A stretch of DNA of 35,713 nucleotides from Methylobacterium gossipiicola. GTDB taxonomy: Bacteria; Pseudomonadota; Alphaproteobacteria; Rhizobiales; Beijerinckiaceae. Of the stretch, positions 8,584-17,031 are shown piece after piece. Numbering within the stretch: position 1 is the stretch's first letter; the number at the start of each line of letters is the position of its first letter. A program made the position numbers and the translations under genes. Below the pieces are notes generated by a model. That model searched no databases. It saw only the letters and a program-made list of their open reading frames with translations, and was not told the origin of the DNA. The stretch covers positions 1-35,713 of the forward strand of contig NZ_FOPM01000032.1 of the NCBI RefSeq assembly GCF_900113485.1. The letters run 5' to 3'.

Positions 8584-9180
8584 ATGGCGGATGCCGCACG
8601 CCCCACGATGACGCCCGAGGATTTCTTCGTCTGGCAGCGCGACCAGGACGAACTCTACGAACTCGTCGACGGGCATCCGGTGCCGCGCCACCGGATGATG
8701 ACCGGGGCGAGCATGCAGCACGACCGGGTCACGGTGAACATCATCGGCTCGCTCCATGCGCAGCTCCGTGGCAAGCCGTGCCGGCCCACCACGGCCGACA
8801 TCGCGCTCCGCACCAGCATCCGTGGCCTGCGCCGACCCGACGTCATGGTCGAGTGTGCTCCCCTGGTCGCCGACACCTACGAGGCGCGCGAGCCGAAGCT
8901 CGTGGTCGAGGTCGCCTCGCCCTCGACGACTTCCATCGACCAGACCCGGAAGGTCGAGGAGTACAAGCGCCACCCGACGCTCACCGCCATTCTGCTCGTC
9001 GAGACCCTGAAGCCGCAGGCCCTGCTGTACCGGCGGAGCGGGACCGACTGGGAGATCGAGACCTTCGAGGGTCTGGAGGCCGTGATCGACCTACCCGGCA
9101 TCGGGGCCACCCTGGCGATGGCCGACCTCTACGACGGCCTCACCTTTCCGGCCCGTCGAAACCTCGCCGAGGAAGGCTGA
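8584..9180 (+). CDS. Uma2-family (DUF820) putative endonuclease
   Basis: A 198-residue protein starting MADAARPTMTPEDFFVWQRD. It has the Uma2/DUF820 fold signature: ELVDGHPVP early, MQHDRVTVNIIGSLHAQL, the acidic residues of RRPDVMVE and VVEVASPSTTS, and the lysine of KVEEYKRHP. These make a PD-(D/E)xK-type active site. Family members are abundant in cyanobacteria and some Hyphomicrobiales, and no firm function is known. It lies on the opposite strand inside the SUF gene cluster, 4 bp from the sufT-like stop (convergent) and divergent from the sufA-like gene. That placement looks like a later insertion. No terminal repeats or target duplications are visible around it. Confidence 0.85.
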   Translation: MADAARPTMTPEDFFVWQRDQDELYELVDGHPVPRHRMMTGASMQHDRVTVNIIGSLHAQLRGKPCRPTTADIALRTSIRGLRRPDVMVECAPLVADTYEAREPKLVVEVASPSTTSIDQTRKVEEYKRHPTLTAILLVETLKPQALLYRRSGTDWEIETFEGLEAVIDLPGIGATLAMADLYDGLTFPARRNLAEEG

Positions 9181-9184
9181 CGCC

Positions 9185-9565
9185 CTACCACATGTCGAGG
9201 GCGACGCGGGCCTCGTCGGACATGCGGCTCTGGTCCCACGGCGGATCGAACACCATGGTGACGGTGCAAGCCTGGACGCCCGGAACGGCGGCCACCGCCG
9301 TCTCGACCCAGCCCGGCATCTCACCGGCCACGGGGCAGCCCGGGGCCGTGAGGGTCATGTCGATGGCCACCGTGCGGTCGTCGGCGATGTCGACCTTGTA
9401 GATCAGGCCGAGCTCGTAGATGTCGGCCGGGATCTCCGGATCGTAGACGCTCTTCAAGGCCGCCACGATGTCGTCGGTCAGGCGATCGAGTTCCTCGGGC
9501 GGGATTGCCGAGGCACTGGCGATGGCGGGGGAATTGGCCCCGCCGGTGATGGCTGAGTCGCTCAT
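9185..9565 (-). CDS. sufT: SUF-associated MIP18/DUF59 Fe-S maturation protein (SufT-like)
   Basis: A 126-residue protein. About 35 polar, Ala/Ser-rich residues precede the MIP18/DUF59 domain, which contains KSVYDPEIPADIYELGLIY and MTLTAPGCPVAGEMP; the conserved cysteine lies in the latter. DUF59 proteins encoded in SUF operons (SufT) act late, helping maturation of Fe-S proteins under high demand. The start ATG 9565 has GAGGAC upstream, immediately after a strong 13-bp hairpin (9585-9614) in the 111-bp gap after sufS. It belongs to the SUF operon by orientation and order. The downstream gene is convergent, with only 4 bp between the stops. Confidence 0.9.
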   Translation of the reverse strand: MSDSAITGGANSPAIASASAIPPEELDRLTDDIVAALKSVYDPEIPADIYELGLIYKVDIADDRTVAIDMTLTAPGCPVAGEMPGWVETAVAAVPGVQACTVTMVFDPPWDQSRMSDEARVALDMW

Positions 9566-9584
9566 GGTTTGTCCTCGTCTTCGC

Positions 9585-9614
9585 GTGTCGCGGATCGGCG
9601 GCGATCCGCGACAC
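9585..9614 (-). other. Perfect 13-bp hairpin between sufS and the sufT-like gene
   Basis: Arms GTGTCGCGGATCG (9585-9597) and CGATCCGCGACAC (9602-9614) are perfectly complementary, with loop GCGG. In the SUF transcript the structure ends about 20 nt before the sufT-like start codon, and no U-tract follows it. It therefore looks like an intercistronic processing, stabilising or attenuating element rather than a classical terminator. A second small hairpin, CGGCAGC-gtc-GCTGCCG, is at 9647-9663, just after the sufS stop. Confidence 0.6.
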
Positions 9615-9676
9615 CCCGCACGGGCGGCGGCGCGCCGTCGCGCTTGCGGCAGCGTCGCTGCCGGAATGTCGAATCT

Positions 9677-10921
9677 CTAGGCGAACATCATCTCGGCCTT
9701 GGCCAGGGCCTCGGCGAGGGCGTCGACCTCGTCCCGGGTGTTATACAGTCCGAACGACGCGCGACAGGTGGAGGTTGCCCCGAACCGCGAGAGCAGCGGC
9801 ATGGCGCAATGGGTGCCCGCCCGGATGGCGACGCCGTAGCGGTCGATCACCGTGGCGATGTCGTGGGCATGCGCGCCCTTCATCTCGAAGGCGATGACGC
9901 CGCCCTTACCCTTGGCGGTGCCGATCATCCGCACGGAGTTCATGGCACCCAGGCGCTCCTGGGCATAGGCGAGGAGCGAAGCCTCGTGGGCGGCGATCTT
10001 TTCGCGACCCAACGTCATCATGAATTCCAGCGCCGCGCCGAGACCGACCGCCTCGATGATCGCCGGCGTGCCCGCCTCGAACCGATGGGGCGGATCGTTG
10101 TAGGTGATGGAATCCTGGGAGACCGTGCGGATCATCTCGCCGCCGCCCTGGTAGGGAGGCAGGCGCTCCAGCCATTCGCGCTTGCCGTAGAGCACGCCGA
10201 TGCCGGTGGGGCCGTAGACCTTGTGGCCGGTGAAGACGAAGAAGTCGCAATCCAGCGCCTTCACGTCGACGGGGGCGTGCACGGCGCTCTGGGCCCCGTC
10301 GAGGAGCACCGGCACGCCGTGGGCGTGGGCGATGCGCACGATGTCCTTGGCTGGCGTCACCGTGCCGAGCACGTTCGACATGTGGGTGATCGCCACCATC
10401 TTGGTGCGGGCCGAGAAGAGCTTTTCGTATTCGTCGAGGAGGAAGTTGCCCTCATCGTCCACGGGCGCCCATTTGATGACCGCCCCGCGCCGCTCGCGCA
10501 GGAAGTGCCAGGGTACGATGTTGGAATGGTGCTCCATGATGGAGAGGATGATCTCGTCCCCCTCACCGATCTGGCCGAGCAGCCCCATGGAGGAGGCCAC
10601 GAGGTTGTAGGCTTCCGTGGCGTTGCGGGTGAAGATGATCTCGTCGGTGGACTCGGCGTTGAGGAATTGCCGCGTGGTCTCGCGGGCGCCCTCGAACCCC
10701 TCCGTGGCGGCGTTCGCCATGAAGTGCAGGCCGCGATGGACGTTGGCGTAGCCCGTCTCCATGCAGGCCACCATGGCGTCGATCACGGCGCGGGGCTTCT
10801 GGGCGGAGGCCGCGTTGTCGAGATAGACCAGGGGCTTGCCGTAGACCTTCTGGGCGAGGATCGGGAACTCGGCCCGGATCGCCTGGACGTCGTAGGGGGC
10901 AGTCGGAACGGGTGCGTTCAT
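9677..10921 (-). CDS. sufS: SufS-type cysteine desulfurase
   Basis: A 414-residue PLP enzyme of fold type I, group II desulfurase (SufS/CsdA). It opens with AIRAEFPILAQKVYGKPLVYLDNAA. The PLP-binding lysine is K234 in FTGHKVYGPTG. The persulfide-forming cysteine is C372 in RAGTHCAMPLL, with the short active-site loop typical of SufS. It converts cysteine to alanine and passes sulfur to the SUF scaffold. It follows sufD by 61 bp, a gap holding a GC hairpin, and precedes the sufT-like gene. I see no sufE or sufU nearby; the sulfur-transfer partner must be elsewhere if one is used. Confidence 0.95.
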   Translation of the reverse strand: MNAPVPTAPYDVQAIRAEFPILAQKVYGKPLVYLDNAASAQKPRAVIDAMVACMETGYANVHRGLHFMANAATEGFEGARETTRQFLNAESTDEIIFTRNATEAYNLVASSMGLLGQIGEGDEIILSIMEHHSNIVPWHFLRERRGAVIKWAPVDDEGNFLLDEYEKLFSARTKMVAITHMSNVLGTVTPAKDIVRIAHAHGVPVLLDGAQSAVHAPVDVKALDCDFFVFTGHKVYGPTGIGVLYGKREWLERLPPYQGGGEMIRTVSQDSITYNDPPHRFEAGTPAIIEAVGLGAALEFMMTLGREKIAAHEASLLAYAQERLGAMNSVRMIGTAKGKGGVIAFEMKGAHAHDIATVIDRYGVAIRAGTHCAMPLLSRFGATSTCRASFGLYNTRDEVDALAEALAKAEMMFA

Positions 10922-10953
10922 GGCGAAACCTGTTGGAGGTCGAGCAGGCGGCT

Positions 10954-10973
10954 CCTCCCCCCGAAGGGGGAGG
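10954..10973 (-). other. Hairpin between sufD and sufS
   Basis: CCTCCCCC-CGAA-GGGGGAGG forms a perfect 8-bp stem with a 4-nt loop in the 61-bp sufD-sufS gap. No U-tract follows in the direction of transcription. It is likely an intercistronic mRNA element. Confidence 0.5.
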
Positions 10974-10982
10974 GTCTCTCGC

Positions 10983-12305
10983 TTATCCGCGCGCCTTCAG
11001 CCACGCCTCGACGGTGCCGATCAGCGCCTCGCGGGCACCCTCGTGGCTCACGGCCTCGACGGCGGCGCCGAGGAAGGCCTGGACCAGCAGGCTCTCGGCC
11101 TCCGCCTTCGGCAGGCCGCGCTGCATGAGGTAGAACAGCAGTTCGTCGTCCAGGGCGCCGCAGGTGGCGCCGTGGCCGCAGGCGACGTCGTCGGCGAAGA
11201 TCTCGAGTTCGGGCTTGTTCATCATCTGCCCCTCGTCGGACAGGATGAGGCAAGCCGACATCATCTTGCCGTCGGTCTGCTGCGCCGCCTGCTGGACGAT
11301 GATCTTGCCCTGAAACACGCCCGTGGCGGCCCCGTCCACCACGGTCTTGAACAGCTCGCGGCTCACCCCGCCCGTGGCGGCATGGTCGGCGAGGAAGGTG
11401 GTGTCGGCGAGCTGGCTGCCGTTGAGCATGGCGGCGCCGTTGACCACGGCCCGGGCATCGGCTCCGGCGAAGTTGAGATAGACCTGATGGCGCGAGAGCA
11501 CGCCGCCCACCACCACGTTGACGGTCTCCACCGCCGCCTCCGCGCCGAGCTTCACCGAGAGGGTGGAGAGGGCAACGGCCTCACGCCCTTCCGCGTTCAG
11601 GCGGGCGTGCCGGAAGACGGCATGGTCGCCCACCACCACGTCGACGGCGTCGTTGGGTTGATAGGCGATGCCGTCCGGCCCCTCGTGGCTCTCCAGCACG
11701 AGGGCCTCGGCCCCCTCCTCCAGCACCACGAGGATTCGAGTCGCCGTGGAATAGGCGTCCGAGCCCGTGCCGATGAAGCGCAGGTGCAGGGGCGTCTCGA
11801 CCTTGGCGCCGGCCGCGACGGCGATCACGGCCCCGTCCGCCAGGAAGGCGGTGTTGAGCTGGTAGATGGCGTTCTCGGACGCCTGACGCACGGGCGTCAG
11901 CCGGTCGAGGAGGGCGTGACCGTCGGTCAGCGCTTGGTTGAGCGGCGTCACGGTGATGCCGGCCGGGATGCGGGTGAGGTCGGATTCGGCCTCGACGAGG
12001 TGGCCGTTGACGAAGGTGAGGCGCACGGCCTCGACCCCGGCAAAGCCCTTGGCCCCGGCGACCGCCGCCTTGGCGGCCTCGGCCGAGGGTTTCTCCGCCG
12101 GATGCGCGGCGTCGCGGAACGCCGAGCGGAGATCCGTGTACTTGAACGCCTCGACGCGGCGGGTCGGCAGGCCGACCGCCTCGAAGTAGCGGAACGCTTC
12201 CTCGCGGGCGATGGACACGCCCGTGGGGTACTTCATCTTCGTGGCTTCGAAGAGCTTCGACAGGCCGGTCTCGGCCGCCGTGCGGAGGGGGGTGATGTCG
12301 GCCAT
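10983..12305 (-). CDS. sufD: SufD, Fe-S scaffold subunit
   Basis: A 440-residue protein of the SufB/SufD family. The N-terminal region contains PTRRVEAFKYTDLRSAF, the 'W/F-KYTDL' motif of SufD. The C-terminal beta-helix carries DHAVFRHARLNAEG, VVGGVLSRHQVYLNFAG and the end segment ACGHGATCGALDDELLFYLMQRGLPKAEAE, including the conserved His/Cys-containing GHGAT region. SufD pairs with SufB and binds SufC in the SufBC2D scaffold, where it assists iron entry. It starts 2 bp after the sufC stop, so the two are almost certainly translationally coupled. The length matches the usual size for alphaproteobacterial SufD. Confidence 0.94.
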   Translation of the reverse strand: MADITPLRTAAETGLSKLFEATKMKYPTGVSIAREEAFRYFEAVGLPTRRVEAFKYTDLRSAFRDAAHPAEKPSAEAAKAAVAGAKGFAGVEAVRLTFVNGHLVEAESDLTRIPAGITVTPLNQALTDGHALLDRLTPVRQASENAIYQLNTAFLADGAVIAVAAGAKVETPLHLRFIGTGSDAYSTATRILVVLEEGAEALVLESHEGPDGIAYQPNDAVDVVVGDHAVFRHARLNAEGREAVALSTLSVKLGAEAAVETVNVVVGGVLSRHQVYLNFAGADARAVVNGAAMLNGSQLADTTFLADHAATGGVSRELFKTVVDGAATGVFQGKIIVQQAAQQTDGKMMSACLILSDEGQMMNKPELEIFADDVACGHGATCGALDDELLFYLMQRGLPKAEAESLLVQAFLGAAVEAVSHEGAREALIGTVEAWLKARG

Positions 12306-12307
12306 GC

Positions 12308-13060
12308 TCAGGCGGCCTCGCCCGTGCGATACTCGGCGTAGCCCGAGGCTTCCAGCGCCTTGGCGAGATCCTTGTCGCCCGACTTCACGATCTGGCCCTG
12401 GGACATGACGTGGACCACGTCCGGCACGATGTAGTCGAGCAGGCGCTGGTAGTGGGTGATGACGAGGAACGAGCGGCCCTGCGCGCGCAGGGCGTTCACG
12501 CCACCCGAGACGATGCGCAGGGCATCGATGTCGAGGCCGGAATCAGTCTCGTCGAGGACGCAGAACTTCGGCTCCAGGAGCGCCATCTGCAGGATCTCCA
12601 TGCGCTTCTTCTCGCCGCCGGAGAAGCCGACGTTGAGGGCGCGCTTGAGCATCTCCTTGTTGATCTCGAGCTTCTCGGCCGCCCCGTTCACCTTGCGGAT
12701 GAAGTCGGGGGTCGAGAGCTCGCCCTCGCCGCGCGCCCGGCGCTGGGCGTTCAGCGTCGCCTTCAGGAAGGTCATGGTGCCGACGCCCGGAATCTCCAGC
12801 GGGTACTGGAAGGCCAGGAACACGCCGGAGGCCGCGCGTTCGTCGGGGCTCATCTCGAGGATATTGACGCCGTCCAGCAGGATCTCGCCGTCGAGGACCT
12901 CGTAGTCCTCCTTGCCGGCGATGACGTACGACAGGGTCGACTTGCCCGAGCCGTTCGGCCCCATGATGGCGGCGACTTCGCCGTCGTTCACCGTGAGGTT
13001 GAGGCCGTTGAGGATCTGCTTGTCCTCGATGGCGACGGTGAGATTCTTGATTTCGATCAT
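12308..13060 (-). CDS. sufC: SufC, Fe-S assembly ABC ATPase
   Basis: A 250-residue ABC-type ATPase. The start ATG 13060 (MIEIKNLTVAIEDKQ) is the conserved SufC N-terminus; an ATG 10 codons upstream is less likely. Walker A is GPNGSGKST (34-42), the signature motif is FSGGEKKRMEIL, and Walker B is CVLDETDSGLDID, in which the ETDSGLD sequence is SufC-specific. Its ATP hydrolysis drives conformational change in the SufB-SufD heterodimer during cluster assembly. The gap to sufB upstream holds a 140-bp palindromic repeat, while sufD follows almost without gap. Confidence 0.96.
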   Translation of the reverse strand: MIEIKNLTVAIEDKQILNGLNLTVNDGEVAAIMGPNGSGKSTLSYVIAGKEDYEVLDGEILLDGVNILEMSPDERAASGVFLAFQYPLEIPGVGTMTFLKATLNAQRRARGEGELSTPDFIRKVNGAAEKLEINKEMLKRALNVGFSGGEKKRMEILQMALLEPKFCVLDETDSGLDIDALRIVSGGVNALRAQGRSFLVITHYQRLLDYIVPDVVHVMSQGQIVKSGDKDLAKALEASGYAEYRTGEAA

Positions 13061-13100
13061 TGTGGGTTTAGTCCTAGAAATTGAATGCACCGAGCCGGCA

Positions 13101-13240
13101 CCCCTCCCCTGCGCGGAGAGGGTGCCTGCGGAACAGGCGGACCGGGACGAAGCCCTGCGAGAGGGGGCCGCCTCTTCGGACGAGGCGCTTCCCTCATCCG
13201 ACCCGCTTCGCGGGCCACCTTCTCCCGCAGGGGAGAAGGG
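13101..13240. repeat. Intergenic palindromic repeat between sufB and sufC
   Basis: Outer arms at 13101-13124 (CCCCTCCCCTGCGCGGAGAG plus GGTG) and 13216-13240 are near-perfect inverted copies. The inner part contains CTCATCCGACCCGCTTCGCG, the core of an intergenic repeat very common in alpha- and gammaproteobacterial genomes. It can fold into one long GC-rich structure in the SUF mRNA. It is not coding, although short frames cross it. Confidence 0.75.
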
Positions 13241-13250
13241 AAAAGCCGCC

Positions 13251-14720
<1,470 letters not shown>

Positions 14721-14791
14721 TGGCGTCTCCTGAGCGTCCCGGGGTCAAGGGCCGGGCGTATTCGTGAGAAATGGGATTGGACGGGCCGCCG

Positions 14792-15967
14792 TCAGGCCGC
14801 CTGTCCTCTCCGTCGATATAGGGCCTCGATGAGGCGTTCGCAGGCGGCGAGACAGCGCGTCCCGTCGCTTGTCGTGCTGTTCCACCCGAGGCTGACGCGC
14901 AGCGCCCCCGCGGCCAGGGCAGGGCTGACACCCATGGCGGCGAGGACGGGAGAGCGCGCCACCTTGCCCGAGGCGCAGGCCGACCCGGACGAGACCGCGA
15001 CCCCGGCGAGATCGAGGTGCATCACCGCCGTCGGGGCGTCGAGGCCCGGAATGGAGAAACTCAGGGTGTTGGGCAGGCGCGGCGCGCCCGCTCCGAACAC
15101 CGCGAGGTCGGGGGCGAGCCGTCGCAGACCCGCCGCGATGGAGTCCCGCACCTCTTCCTGCCGCGCCATTTCGTGCGTCTGCCCGAGATGGGCCGCCGCG
15201 ATCTCGGCCGCCACCCCCATACCGACGAGGCCGGGCAGATTCTCGGTGCCGGCGCGCAGCCGCCCCTCCTGGCCGCCGCCGCGCAGGGGCACCGCCTCCA
15301 GGGTGATACCCTCGGCCAGCACGACGGCGCCGACGCCCTTCGGGGCCGCGAACTTGTGCCCCGACAGGGTGAGGGCATCGAGGCCGAGGTGGACGAAACT
15401 CAGCGGGATCTTCCCCACGGCCTGCACGGCATCGGAATGGACGAGGGCGCGGCCGTGATCCCGCGCCAGGGCGACGATCTCGGCCAGCGGCTGGATCACC
15501 CCGGTCTCGTTGTTGGCGGCATGGACCGAGACGAGGACGCCCTCCTCCCGGTGCCGGTCGAGAATGATCCGAAGCGCCGCGCAATCGACGACGCCCCTGG
15601 CATCGACGGGGATCACGTCGACGCGATCGGCGGGGAAGCGATGCCCGGCCGCGACGCACGGGTGCTCCGTGGCGCCGATCACCAGGCGGGTCGGCGCCGC
15701 CTCGCCTGTCCGGCGCAAGCCACCGGACAGGACAGCGTTGGCGGCTTCCGTGCCGCCGCTCGTGAACACCACCCGGCCCGGGCCGGCCCCCACCAGGGCG
15801 CCGACCTGCGCCCGCGCCTTCTCCAACGCCGCCCGTGCCGCCCGGCCCTCGGCATGAACCGAGGACGGGTTGCCCGGCAGGGCAAGCGCCCGCGCCACGG
15901 CCTCCACCACCTCTGGCCGAACCGGCGAGGTCGCGTTGTGGTCGAGATAGGCGCGTGGTGAAATCAT
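14792..15967 (-). CDS. NifS/IscS-type cysteine desulfurase heading the SUF operon
   Basis: A 391-residue PLP enzyme of desulfurase group I. The start is YLDHNATSPVRPEV. The PLP lysine is K205 in LSGHKFAAPKG. The catalytic cysteine is C331 in SSGSACASGKVARSPVL, within the long flexible loop that distinguishes NifS/IscS from SufS. It is therefore a second desulfurase in the same operon, a common arrangement in alphaproteobacteria (iscS-like gene first, sufS later). The ATG at 15967 lacks a good Shine-Dalgarno and overlaps the stop of a 33-codon open frame (ATGA). Translation may be coupled, or the true start may differ slightly. Transcription should begin in the region with Irr-like boxes upstream. 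Confidence 0.93.
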   Translation of the reverse strand: MISPRAYLDHNATSPVRPEVVEAVARALALPGNPSSVHAEGRAARAALEKARAQVGALVGAGPGRVVFTSGGTEAANAVLSGGLRRTGEAAPTRLVIGATEHPCVAAGHRFPADRVDVIPVDARGVVDCAALRIILDRHREEGVLVSVHAANNETGVIQPLAEIVALARDHGRALVHSDAVQAVGKIPLSFVHLGLDALTLSGHKFAAPKGVGAVVLAEGITLEAVPLRGGGQEGRLRAGTENLPGLVGMGVAAEIAAAHLGQTHEMARQEEVRDSIAAGLRRLAPDLAVFGAGAPRLPNTLSFSIPGLDAPTAVMHLDLAGVAVSSGSACASGKVARSPVLAAMGVSPALAAGALRVSLGWNSTTSDGTRCLAACERLIEALYRRRGQAA

Positions 15968-16143
15968 GCGGGCGAGGTCATGCGGATGCAGTCGGAGACG
16001 TGAAAACCATTGGCGGCACCGGGGCCTTGGGACGACAAATCCTTGCTTTTGCCCCCCACGATCATGCTAAGGCGCCGAAGAACCCGAGTCCGACACCCCG
16101 ATGCGCGGGGAAGGCAACGGCCCGAATAGGCTCGAACCGCTAT

Positions 16144-16160
16144 TTTAGAATGATTCCAGT
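16144..16160. promoter_or_regulatory. Irr/ICE-like box 1 (imperfect)
   Basis: TTTAGAA-TGA-TTCCAGT matches the left half and part of the right half of the Irr/ICE consensus TTTAGAAnnnTTCTAAA, which is known from rhizobial iron-control genes. It lies 19 bp from the better box 2, i.e. about two helical turns away. Confidence 0.55.
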
Positions 16161-16162
16161 CC

Positions 16163-16179
16163 ACTAGAACCGTTCTAAG
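16163..16179. promoter_or_regulatory. Irr/ICE-like box 2
   Basis: The sequence TAGAA-CCG-TTCTA (16165-16177) is a perfect inverted repeat with 3-nt spacer, extended by a further matching A on the right. It closely fits the Irr/ICE consensus TTTAGAAnnnTTCTAAA. It lies about 200 bp upstream of the first SUF gene and about 100 bp upstream of the hydrolase gene, so it could control either. Binding by Irr is an inference. Confidence 0.65.
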
Positions 16180-16279
16180 AGCGCTTTTAAGATCGCGTCC
16201 GGGCGAGTCAAGGCGTTCCGCGCGGGGCCTGCCGCGCGTCCGTCGCCGCGCGCATCGTCCTGAAGCTTGTGAGAGATCC

Positions 16280-16936
16280 ATGCCCGAAGTCATCTTCACC
16301 GGTCCGGCCGGCCGCCTCGAAGGGCGCTACCAGGCTCCCAAGAAGAAGGGCGCCCCCATCGCCATCGTGCTGCACCCGCATCCCCAGTTCGGGGGCACGA
16401 TGAACAATCAAATCGTGTACAATCTTTTCTACACCTTCGCCAACCGGGGCTTTGCCGCCCTGCGGTTCAATTTCCGTGGCGTCGGCCGCAGCCAGGGCGC
16501 CTTCGATCATGGCACCGGCGAACTCTCGGACGCGGCTTCAGCCCTCGACTGGGTGCAGTCCGTCAACCCCGAGGCTCGGGCATGCTGGATCGCCGGCGTG
16601 TCGTTCGGCTCGTGGATCGGCATGCAGCTGCTCATGCGGCGTCCCGAGATCGAGGGCTTCATCTCCATCGCCGCCATGGCCAACCGCTACGACTTCACCT
16701 TCCTGGCGCCGTGCCCGTCCTCGGGCCTGTTCGTTCACGGTTCCGAGGATCGCGTGGCCCCGGCCCGCGAGGTCATGCCGGTGATCGAGAAGGTGAAGGT
16801 TCAGAAGGGCGTCATCATCGAGCATCAGGTGGTGGACGGCGCCAACCACTTCTTCGACGGCAAGGTCGACGAACTGACCCAGACCGTGGATACCTACCTC
16901 GACAAGCGCCTCGGCGCGAAGGACGCGACAGCCTGA
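16280..16936 (+). CDS. Alpha/beta hydrolase (serine hydrolase of unknown substrate)
   Basis: A 218-residue protein. The likely catalytic triad is S108 in the nucleophile elbow GVSFGS, D157 in HGSEDRVAP and H190 in DGANHFF. The oxyanion region is HPHPQFGGTMNN. No signal peptide is seen, so it should be cytoplasmic. The HPHPxFGGTM signature marks a compact alpha/beta-hydrolase group conserved in alphaproteobacteria, often found next to SUF or cysteine-desulfurase genes. Its role is unknown; a thioesterase or esterase is plausible. It is transcribed divergently from the SUF operon, with the Irr-like boxes between. Two strong hairpins follow the stop. Confidence 0.88.
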   Translation: MPEVIFTGPAGRLEGRYQAPKKKGAPIAIVLHPHPQFGGTMNNQIVYNLFYTFANRGFAALRFNFRGVGRSQGAFDHGTGELSDAASALDWVQSVNPEARACWIAGVSFGSWIGMQLLMRRPEIEGFISIAAMANRYDFTFLAPCPSSGLFVHGSEDRVAPAREVMPVIEKVKVQKGVIIEHQVVDGANHFFDGKVDELTQTVDTYLDKRLGAKDATA

Positions 16937-16952
16937 GCCCCTTGAAAAGCCA

Positions 16953-16977
16953 ATCGCCCCGGCGGGGCCGGGGCGAT
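16953..16977 (+). terminator. Hairpin after the alpha/beta hydrolase gene
   Basis: ATCGCCCCGGC-GGG-GCCGGGGCGAT is a perfect 11-bp stem with a 3-nt loop, starting 16 bp after the stop. No T-run follows, but its strength and its place between convergent genes suggest termination or 3'-end protection. Confidence 0.6.
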
Positions 16978-17003
16978 GCGATAGGCATCACGATCAAGTC
17001 CCG

Positions 17004-17025
17004 GCCCCGGCACGAAGGCCGGGGC
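17004..17025 (-). terminator. Second hairpin in the convergent gap
   Basis: GCCCCGGC-acgaag-GCCGGGGC forms a perfect 8-bp stem and lies 6 bp beyond the stop of the reverse-strand gene ending at 17032. It would serve that gene. No U-tract is seen. Confidence 0.5.
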
Positions 17026-17031
17026 GTGAAC

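Larger units (their letters stand above)
15968..16279. other. Shared control region of the SUF operon and the alpha/beta hydrolase gene
   Basis: This is a divergent 312-bp gap. It is distinctly more AT-rich around 16140-16195, where two Irr-box-like inverted repeats lie. A TAAAAT hexamer on the reverse strand (16142-16147) and a TAAGAT hexamer on the forward strand (16187-16192) are possible -10 elements overlapping or abutting the boxes. Nearer the SUF start there is a 33-codon open frame on the reverse strand (16065-15964), ending in an ATGA overlap with the desulfurase start. I see no regulatory gene (iscR or rirA) here. Confidence 0.65.

Noticed and set aside
9569..11128. Forward-strand open frame opposite sufS and sufD
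   Set aside because: Antisense to two complete, well-conserved genes and composed of Gly/Asp/His-rich filler.
13085..13250. CRISPR-like or tandem-repeat array between sufB and sufC
   Set aside because: Only one palindromic unit with inverted arms; there are no evenly spaced direct repeats.
15964..16299. 111-codon reverse-strand protein across the SUF control region
   Set aside because: Most of it is Arg-rich and crosses the Irr-like boxes; only its last 33 codons were kept, as a possible leader frame with low interest.
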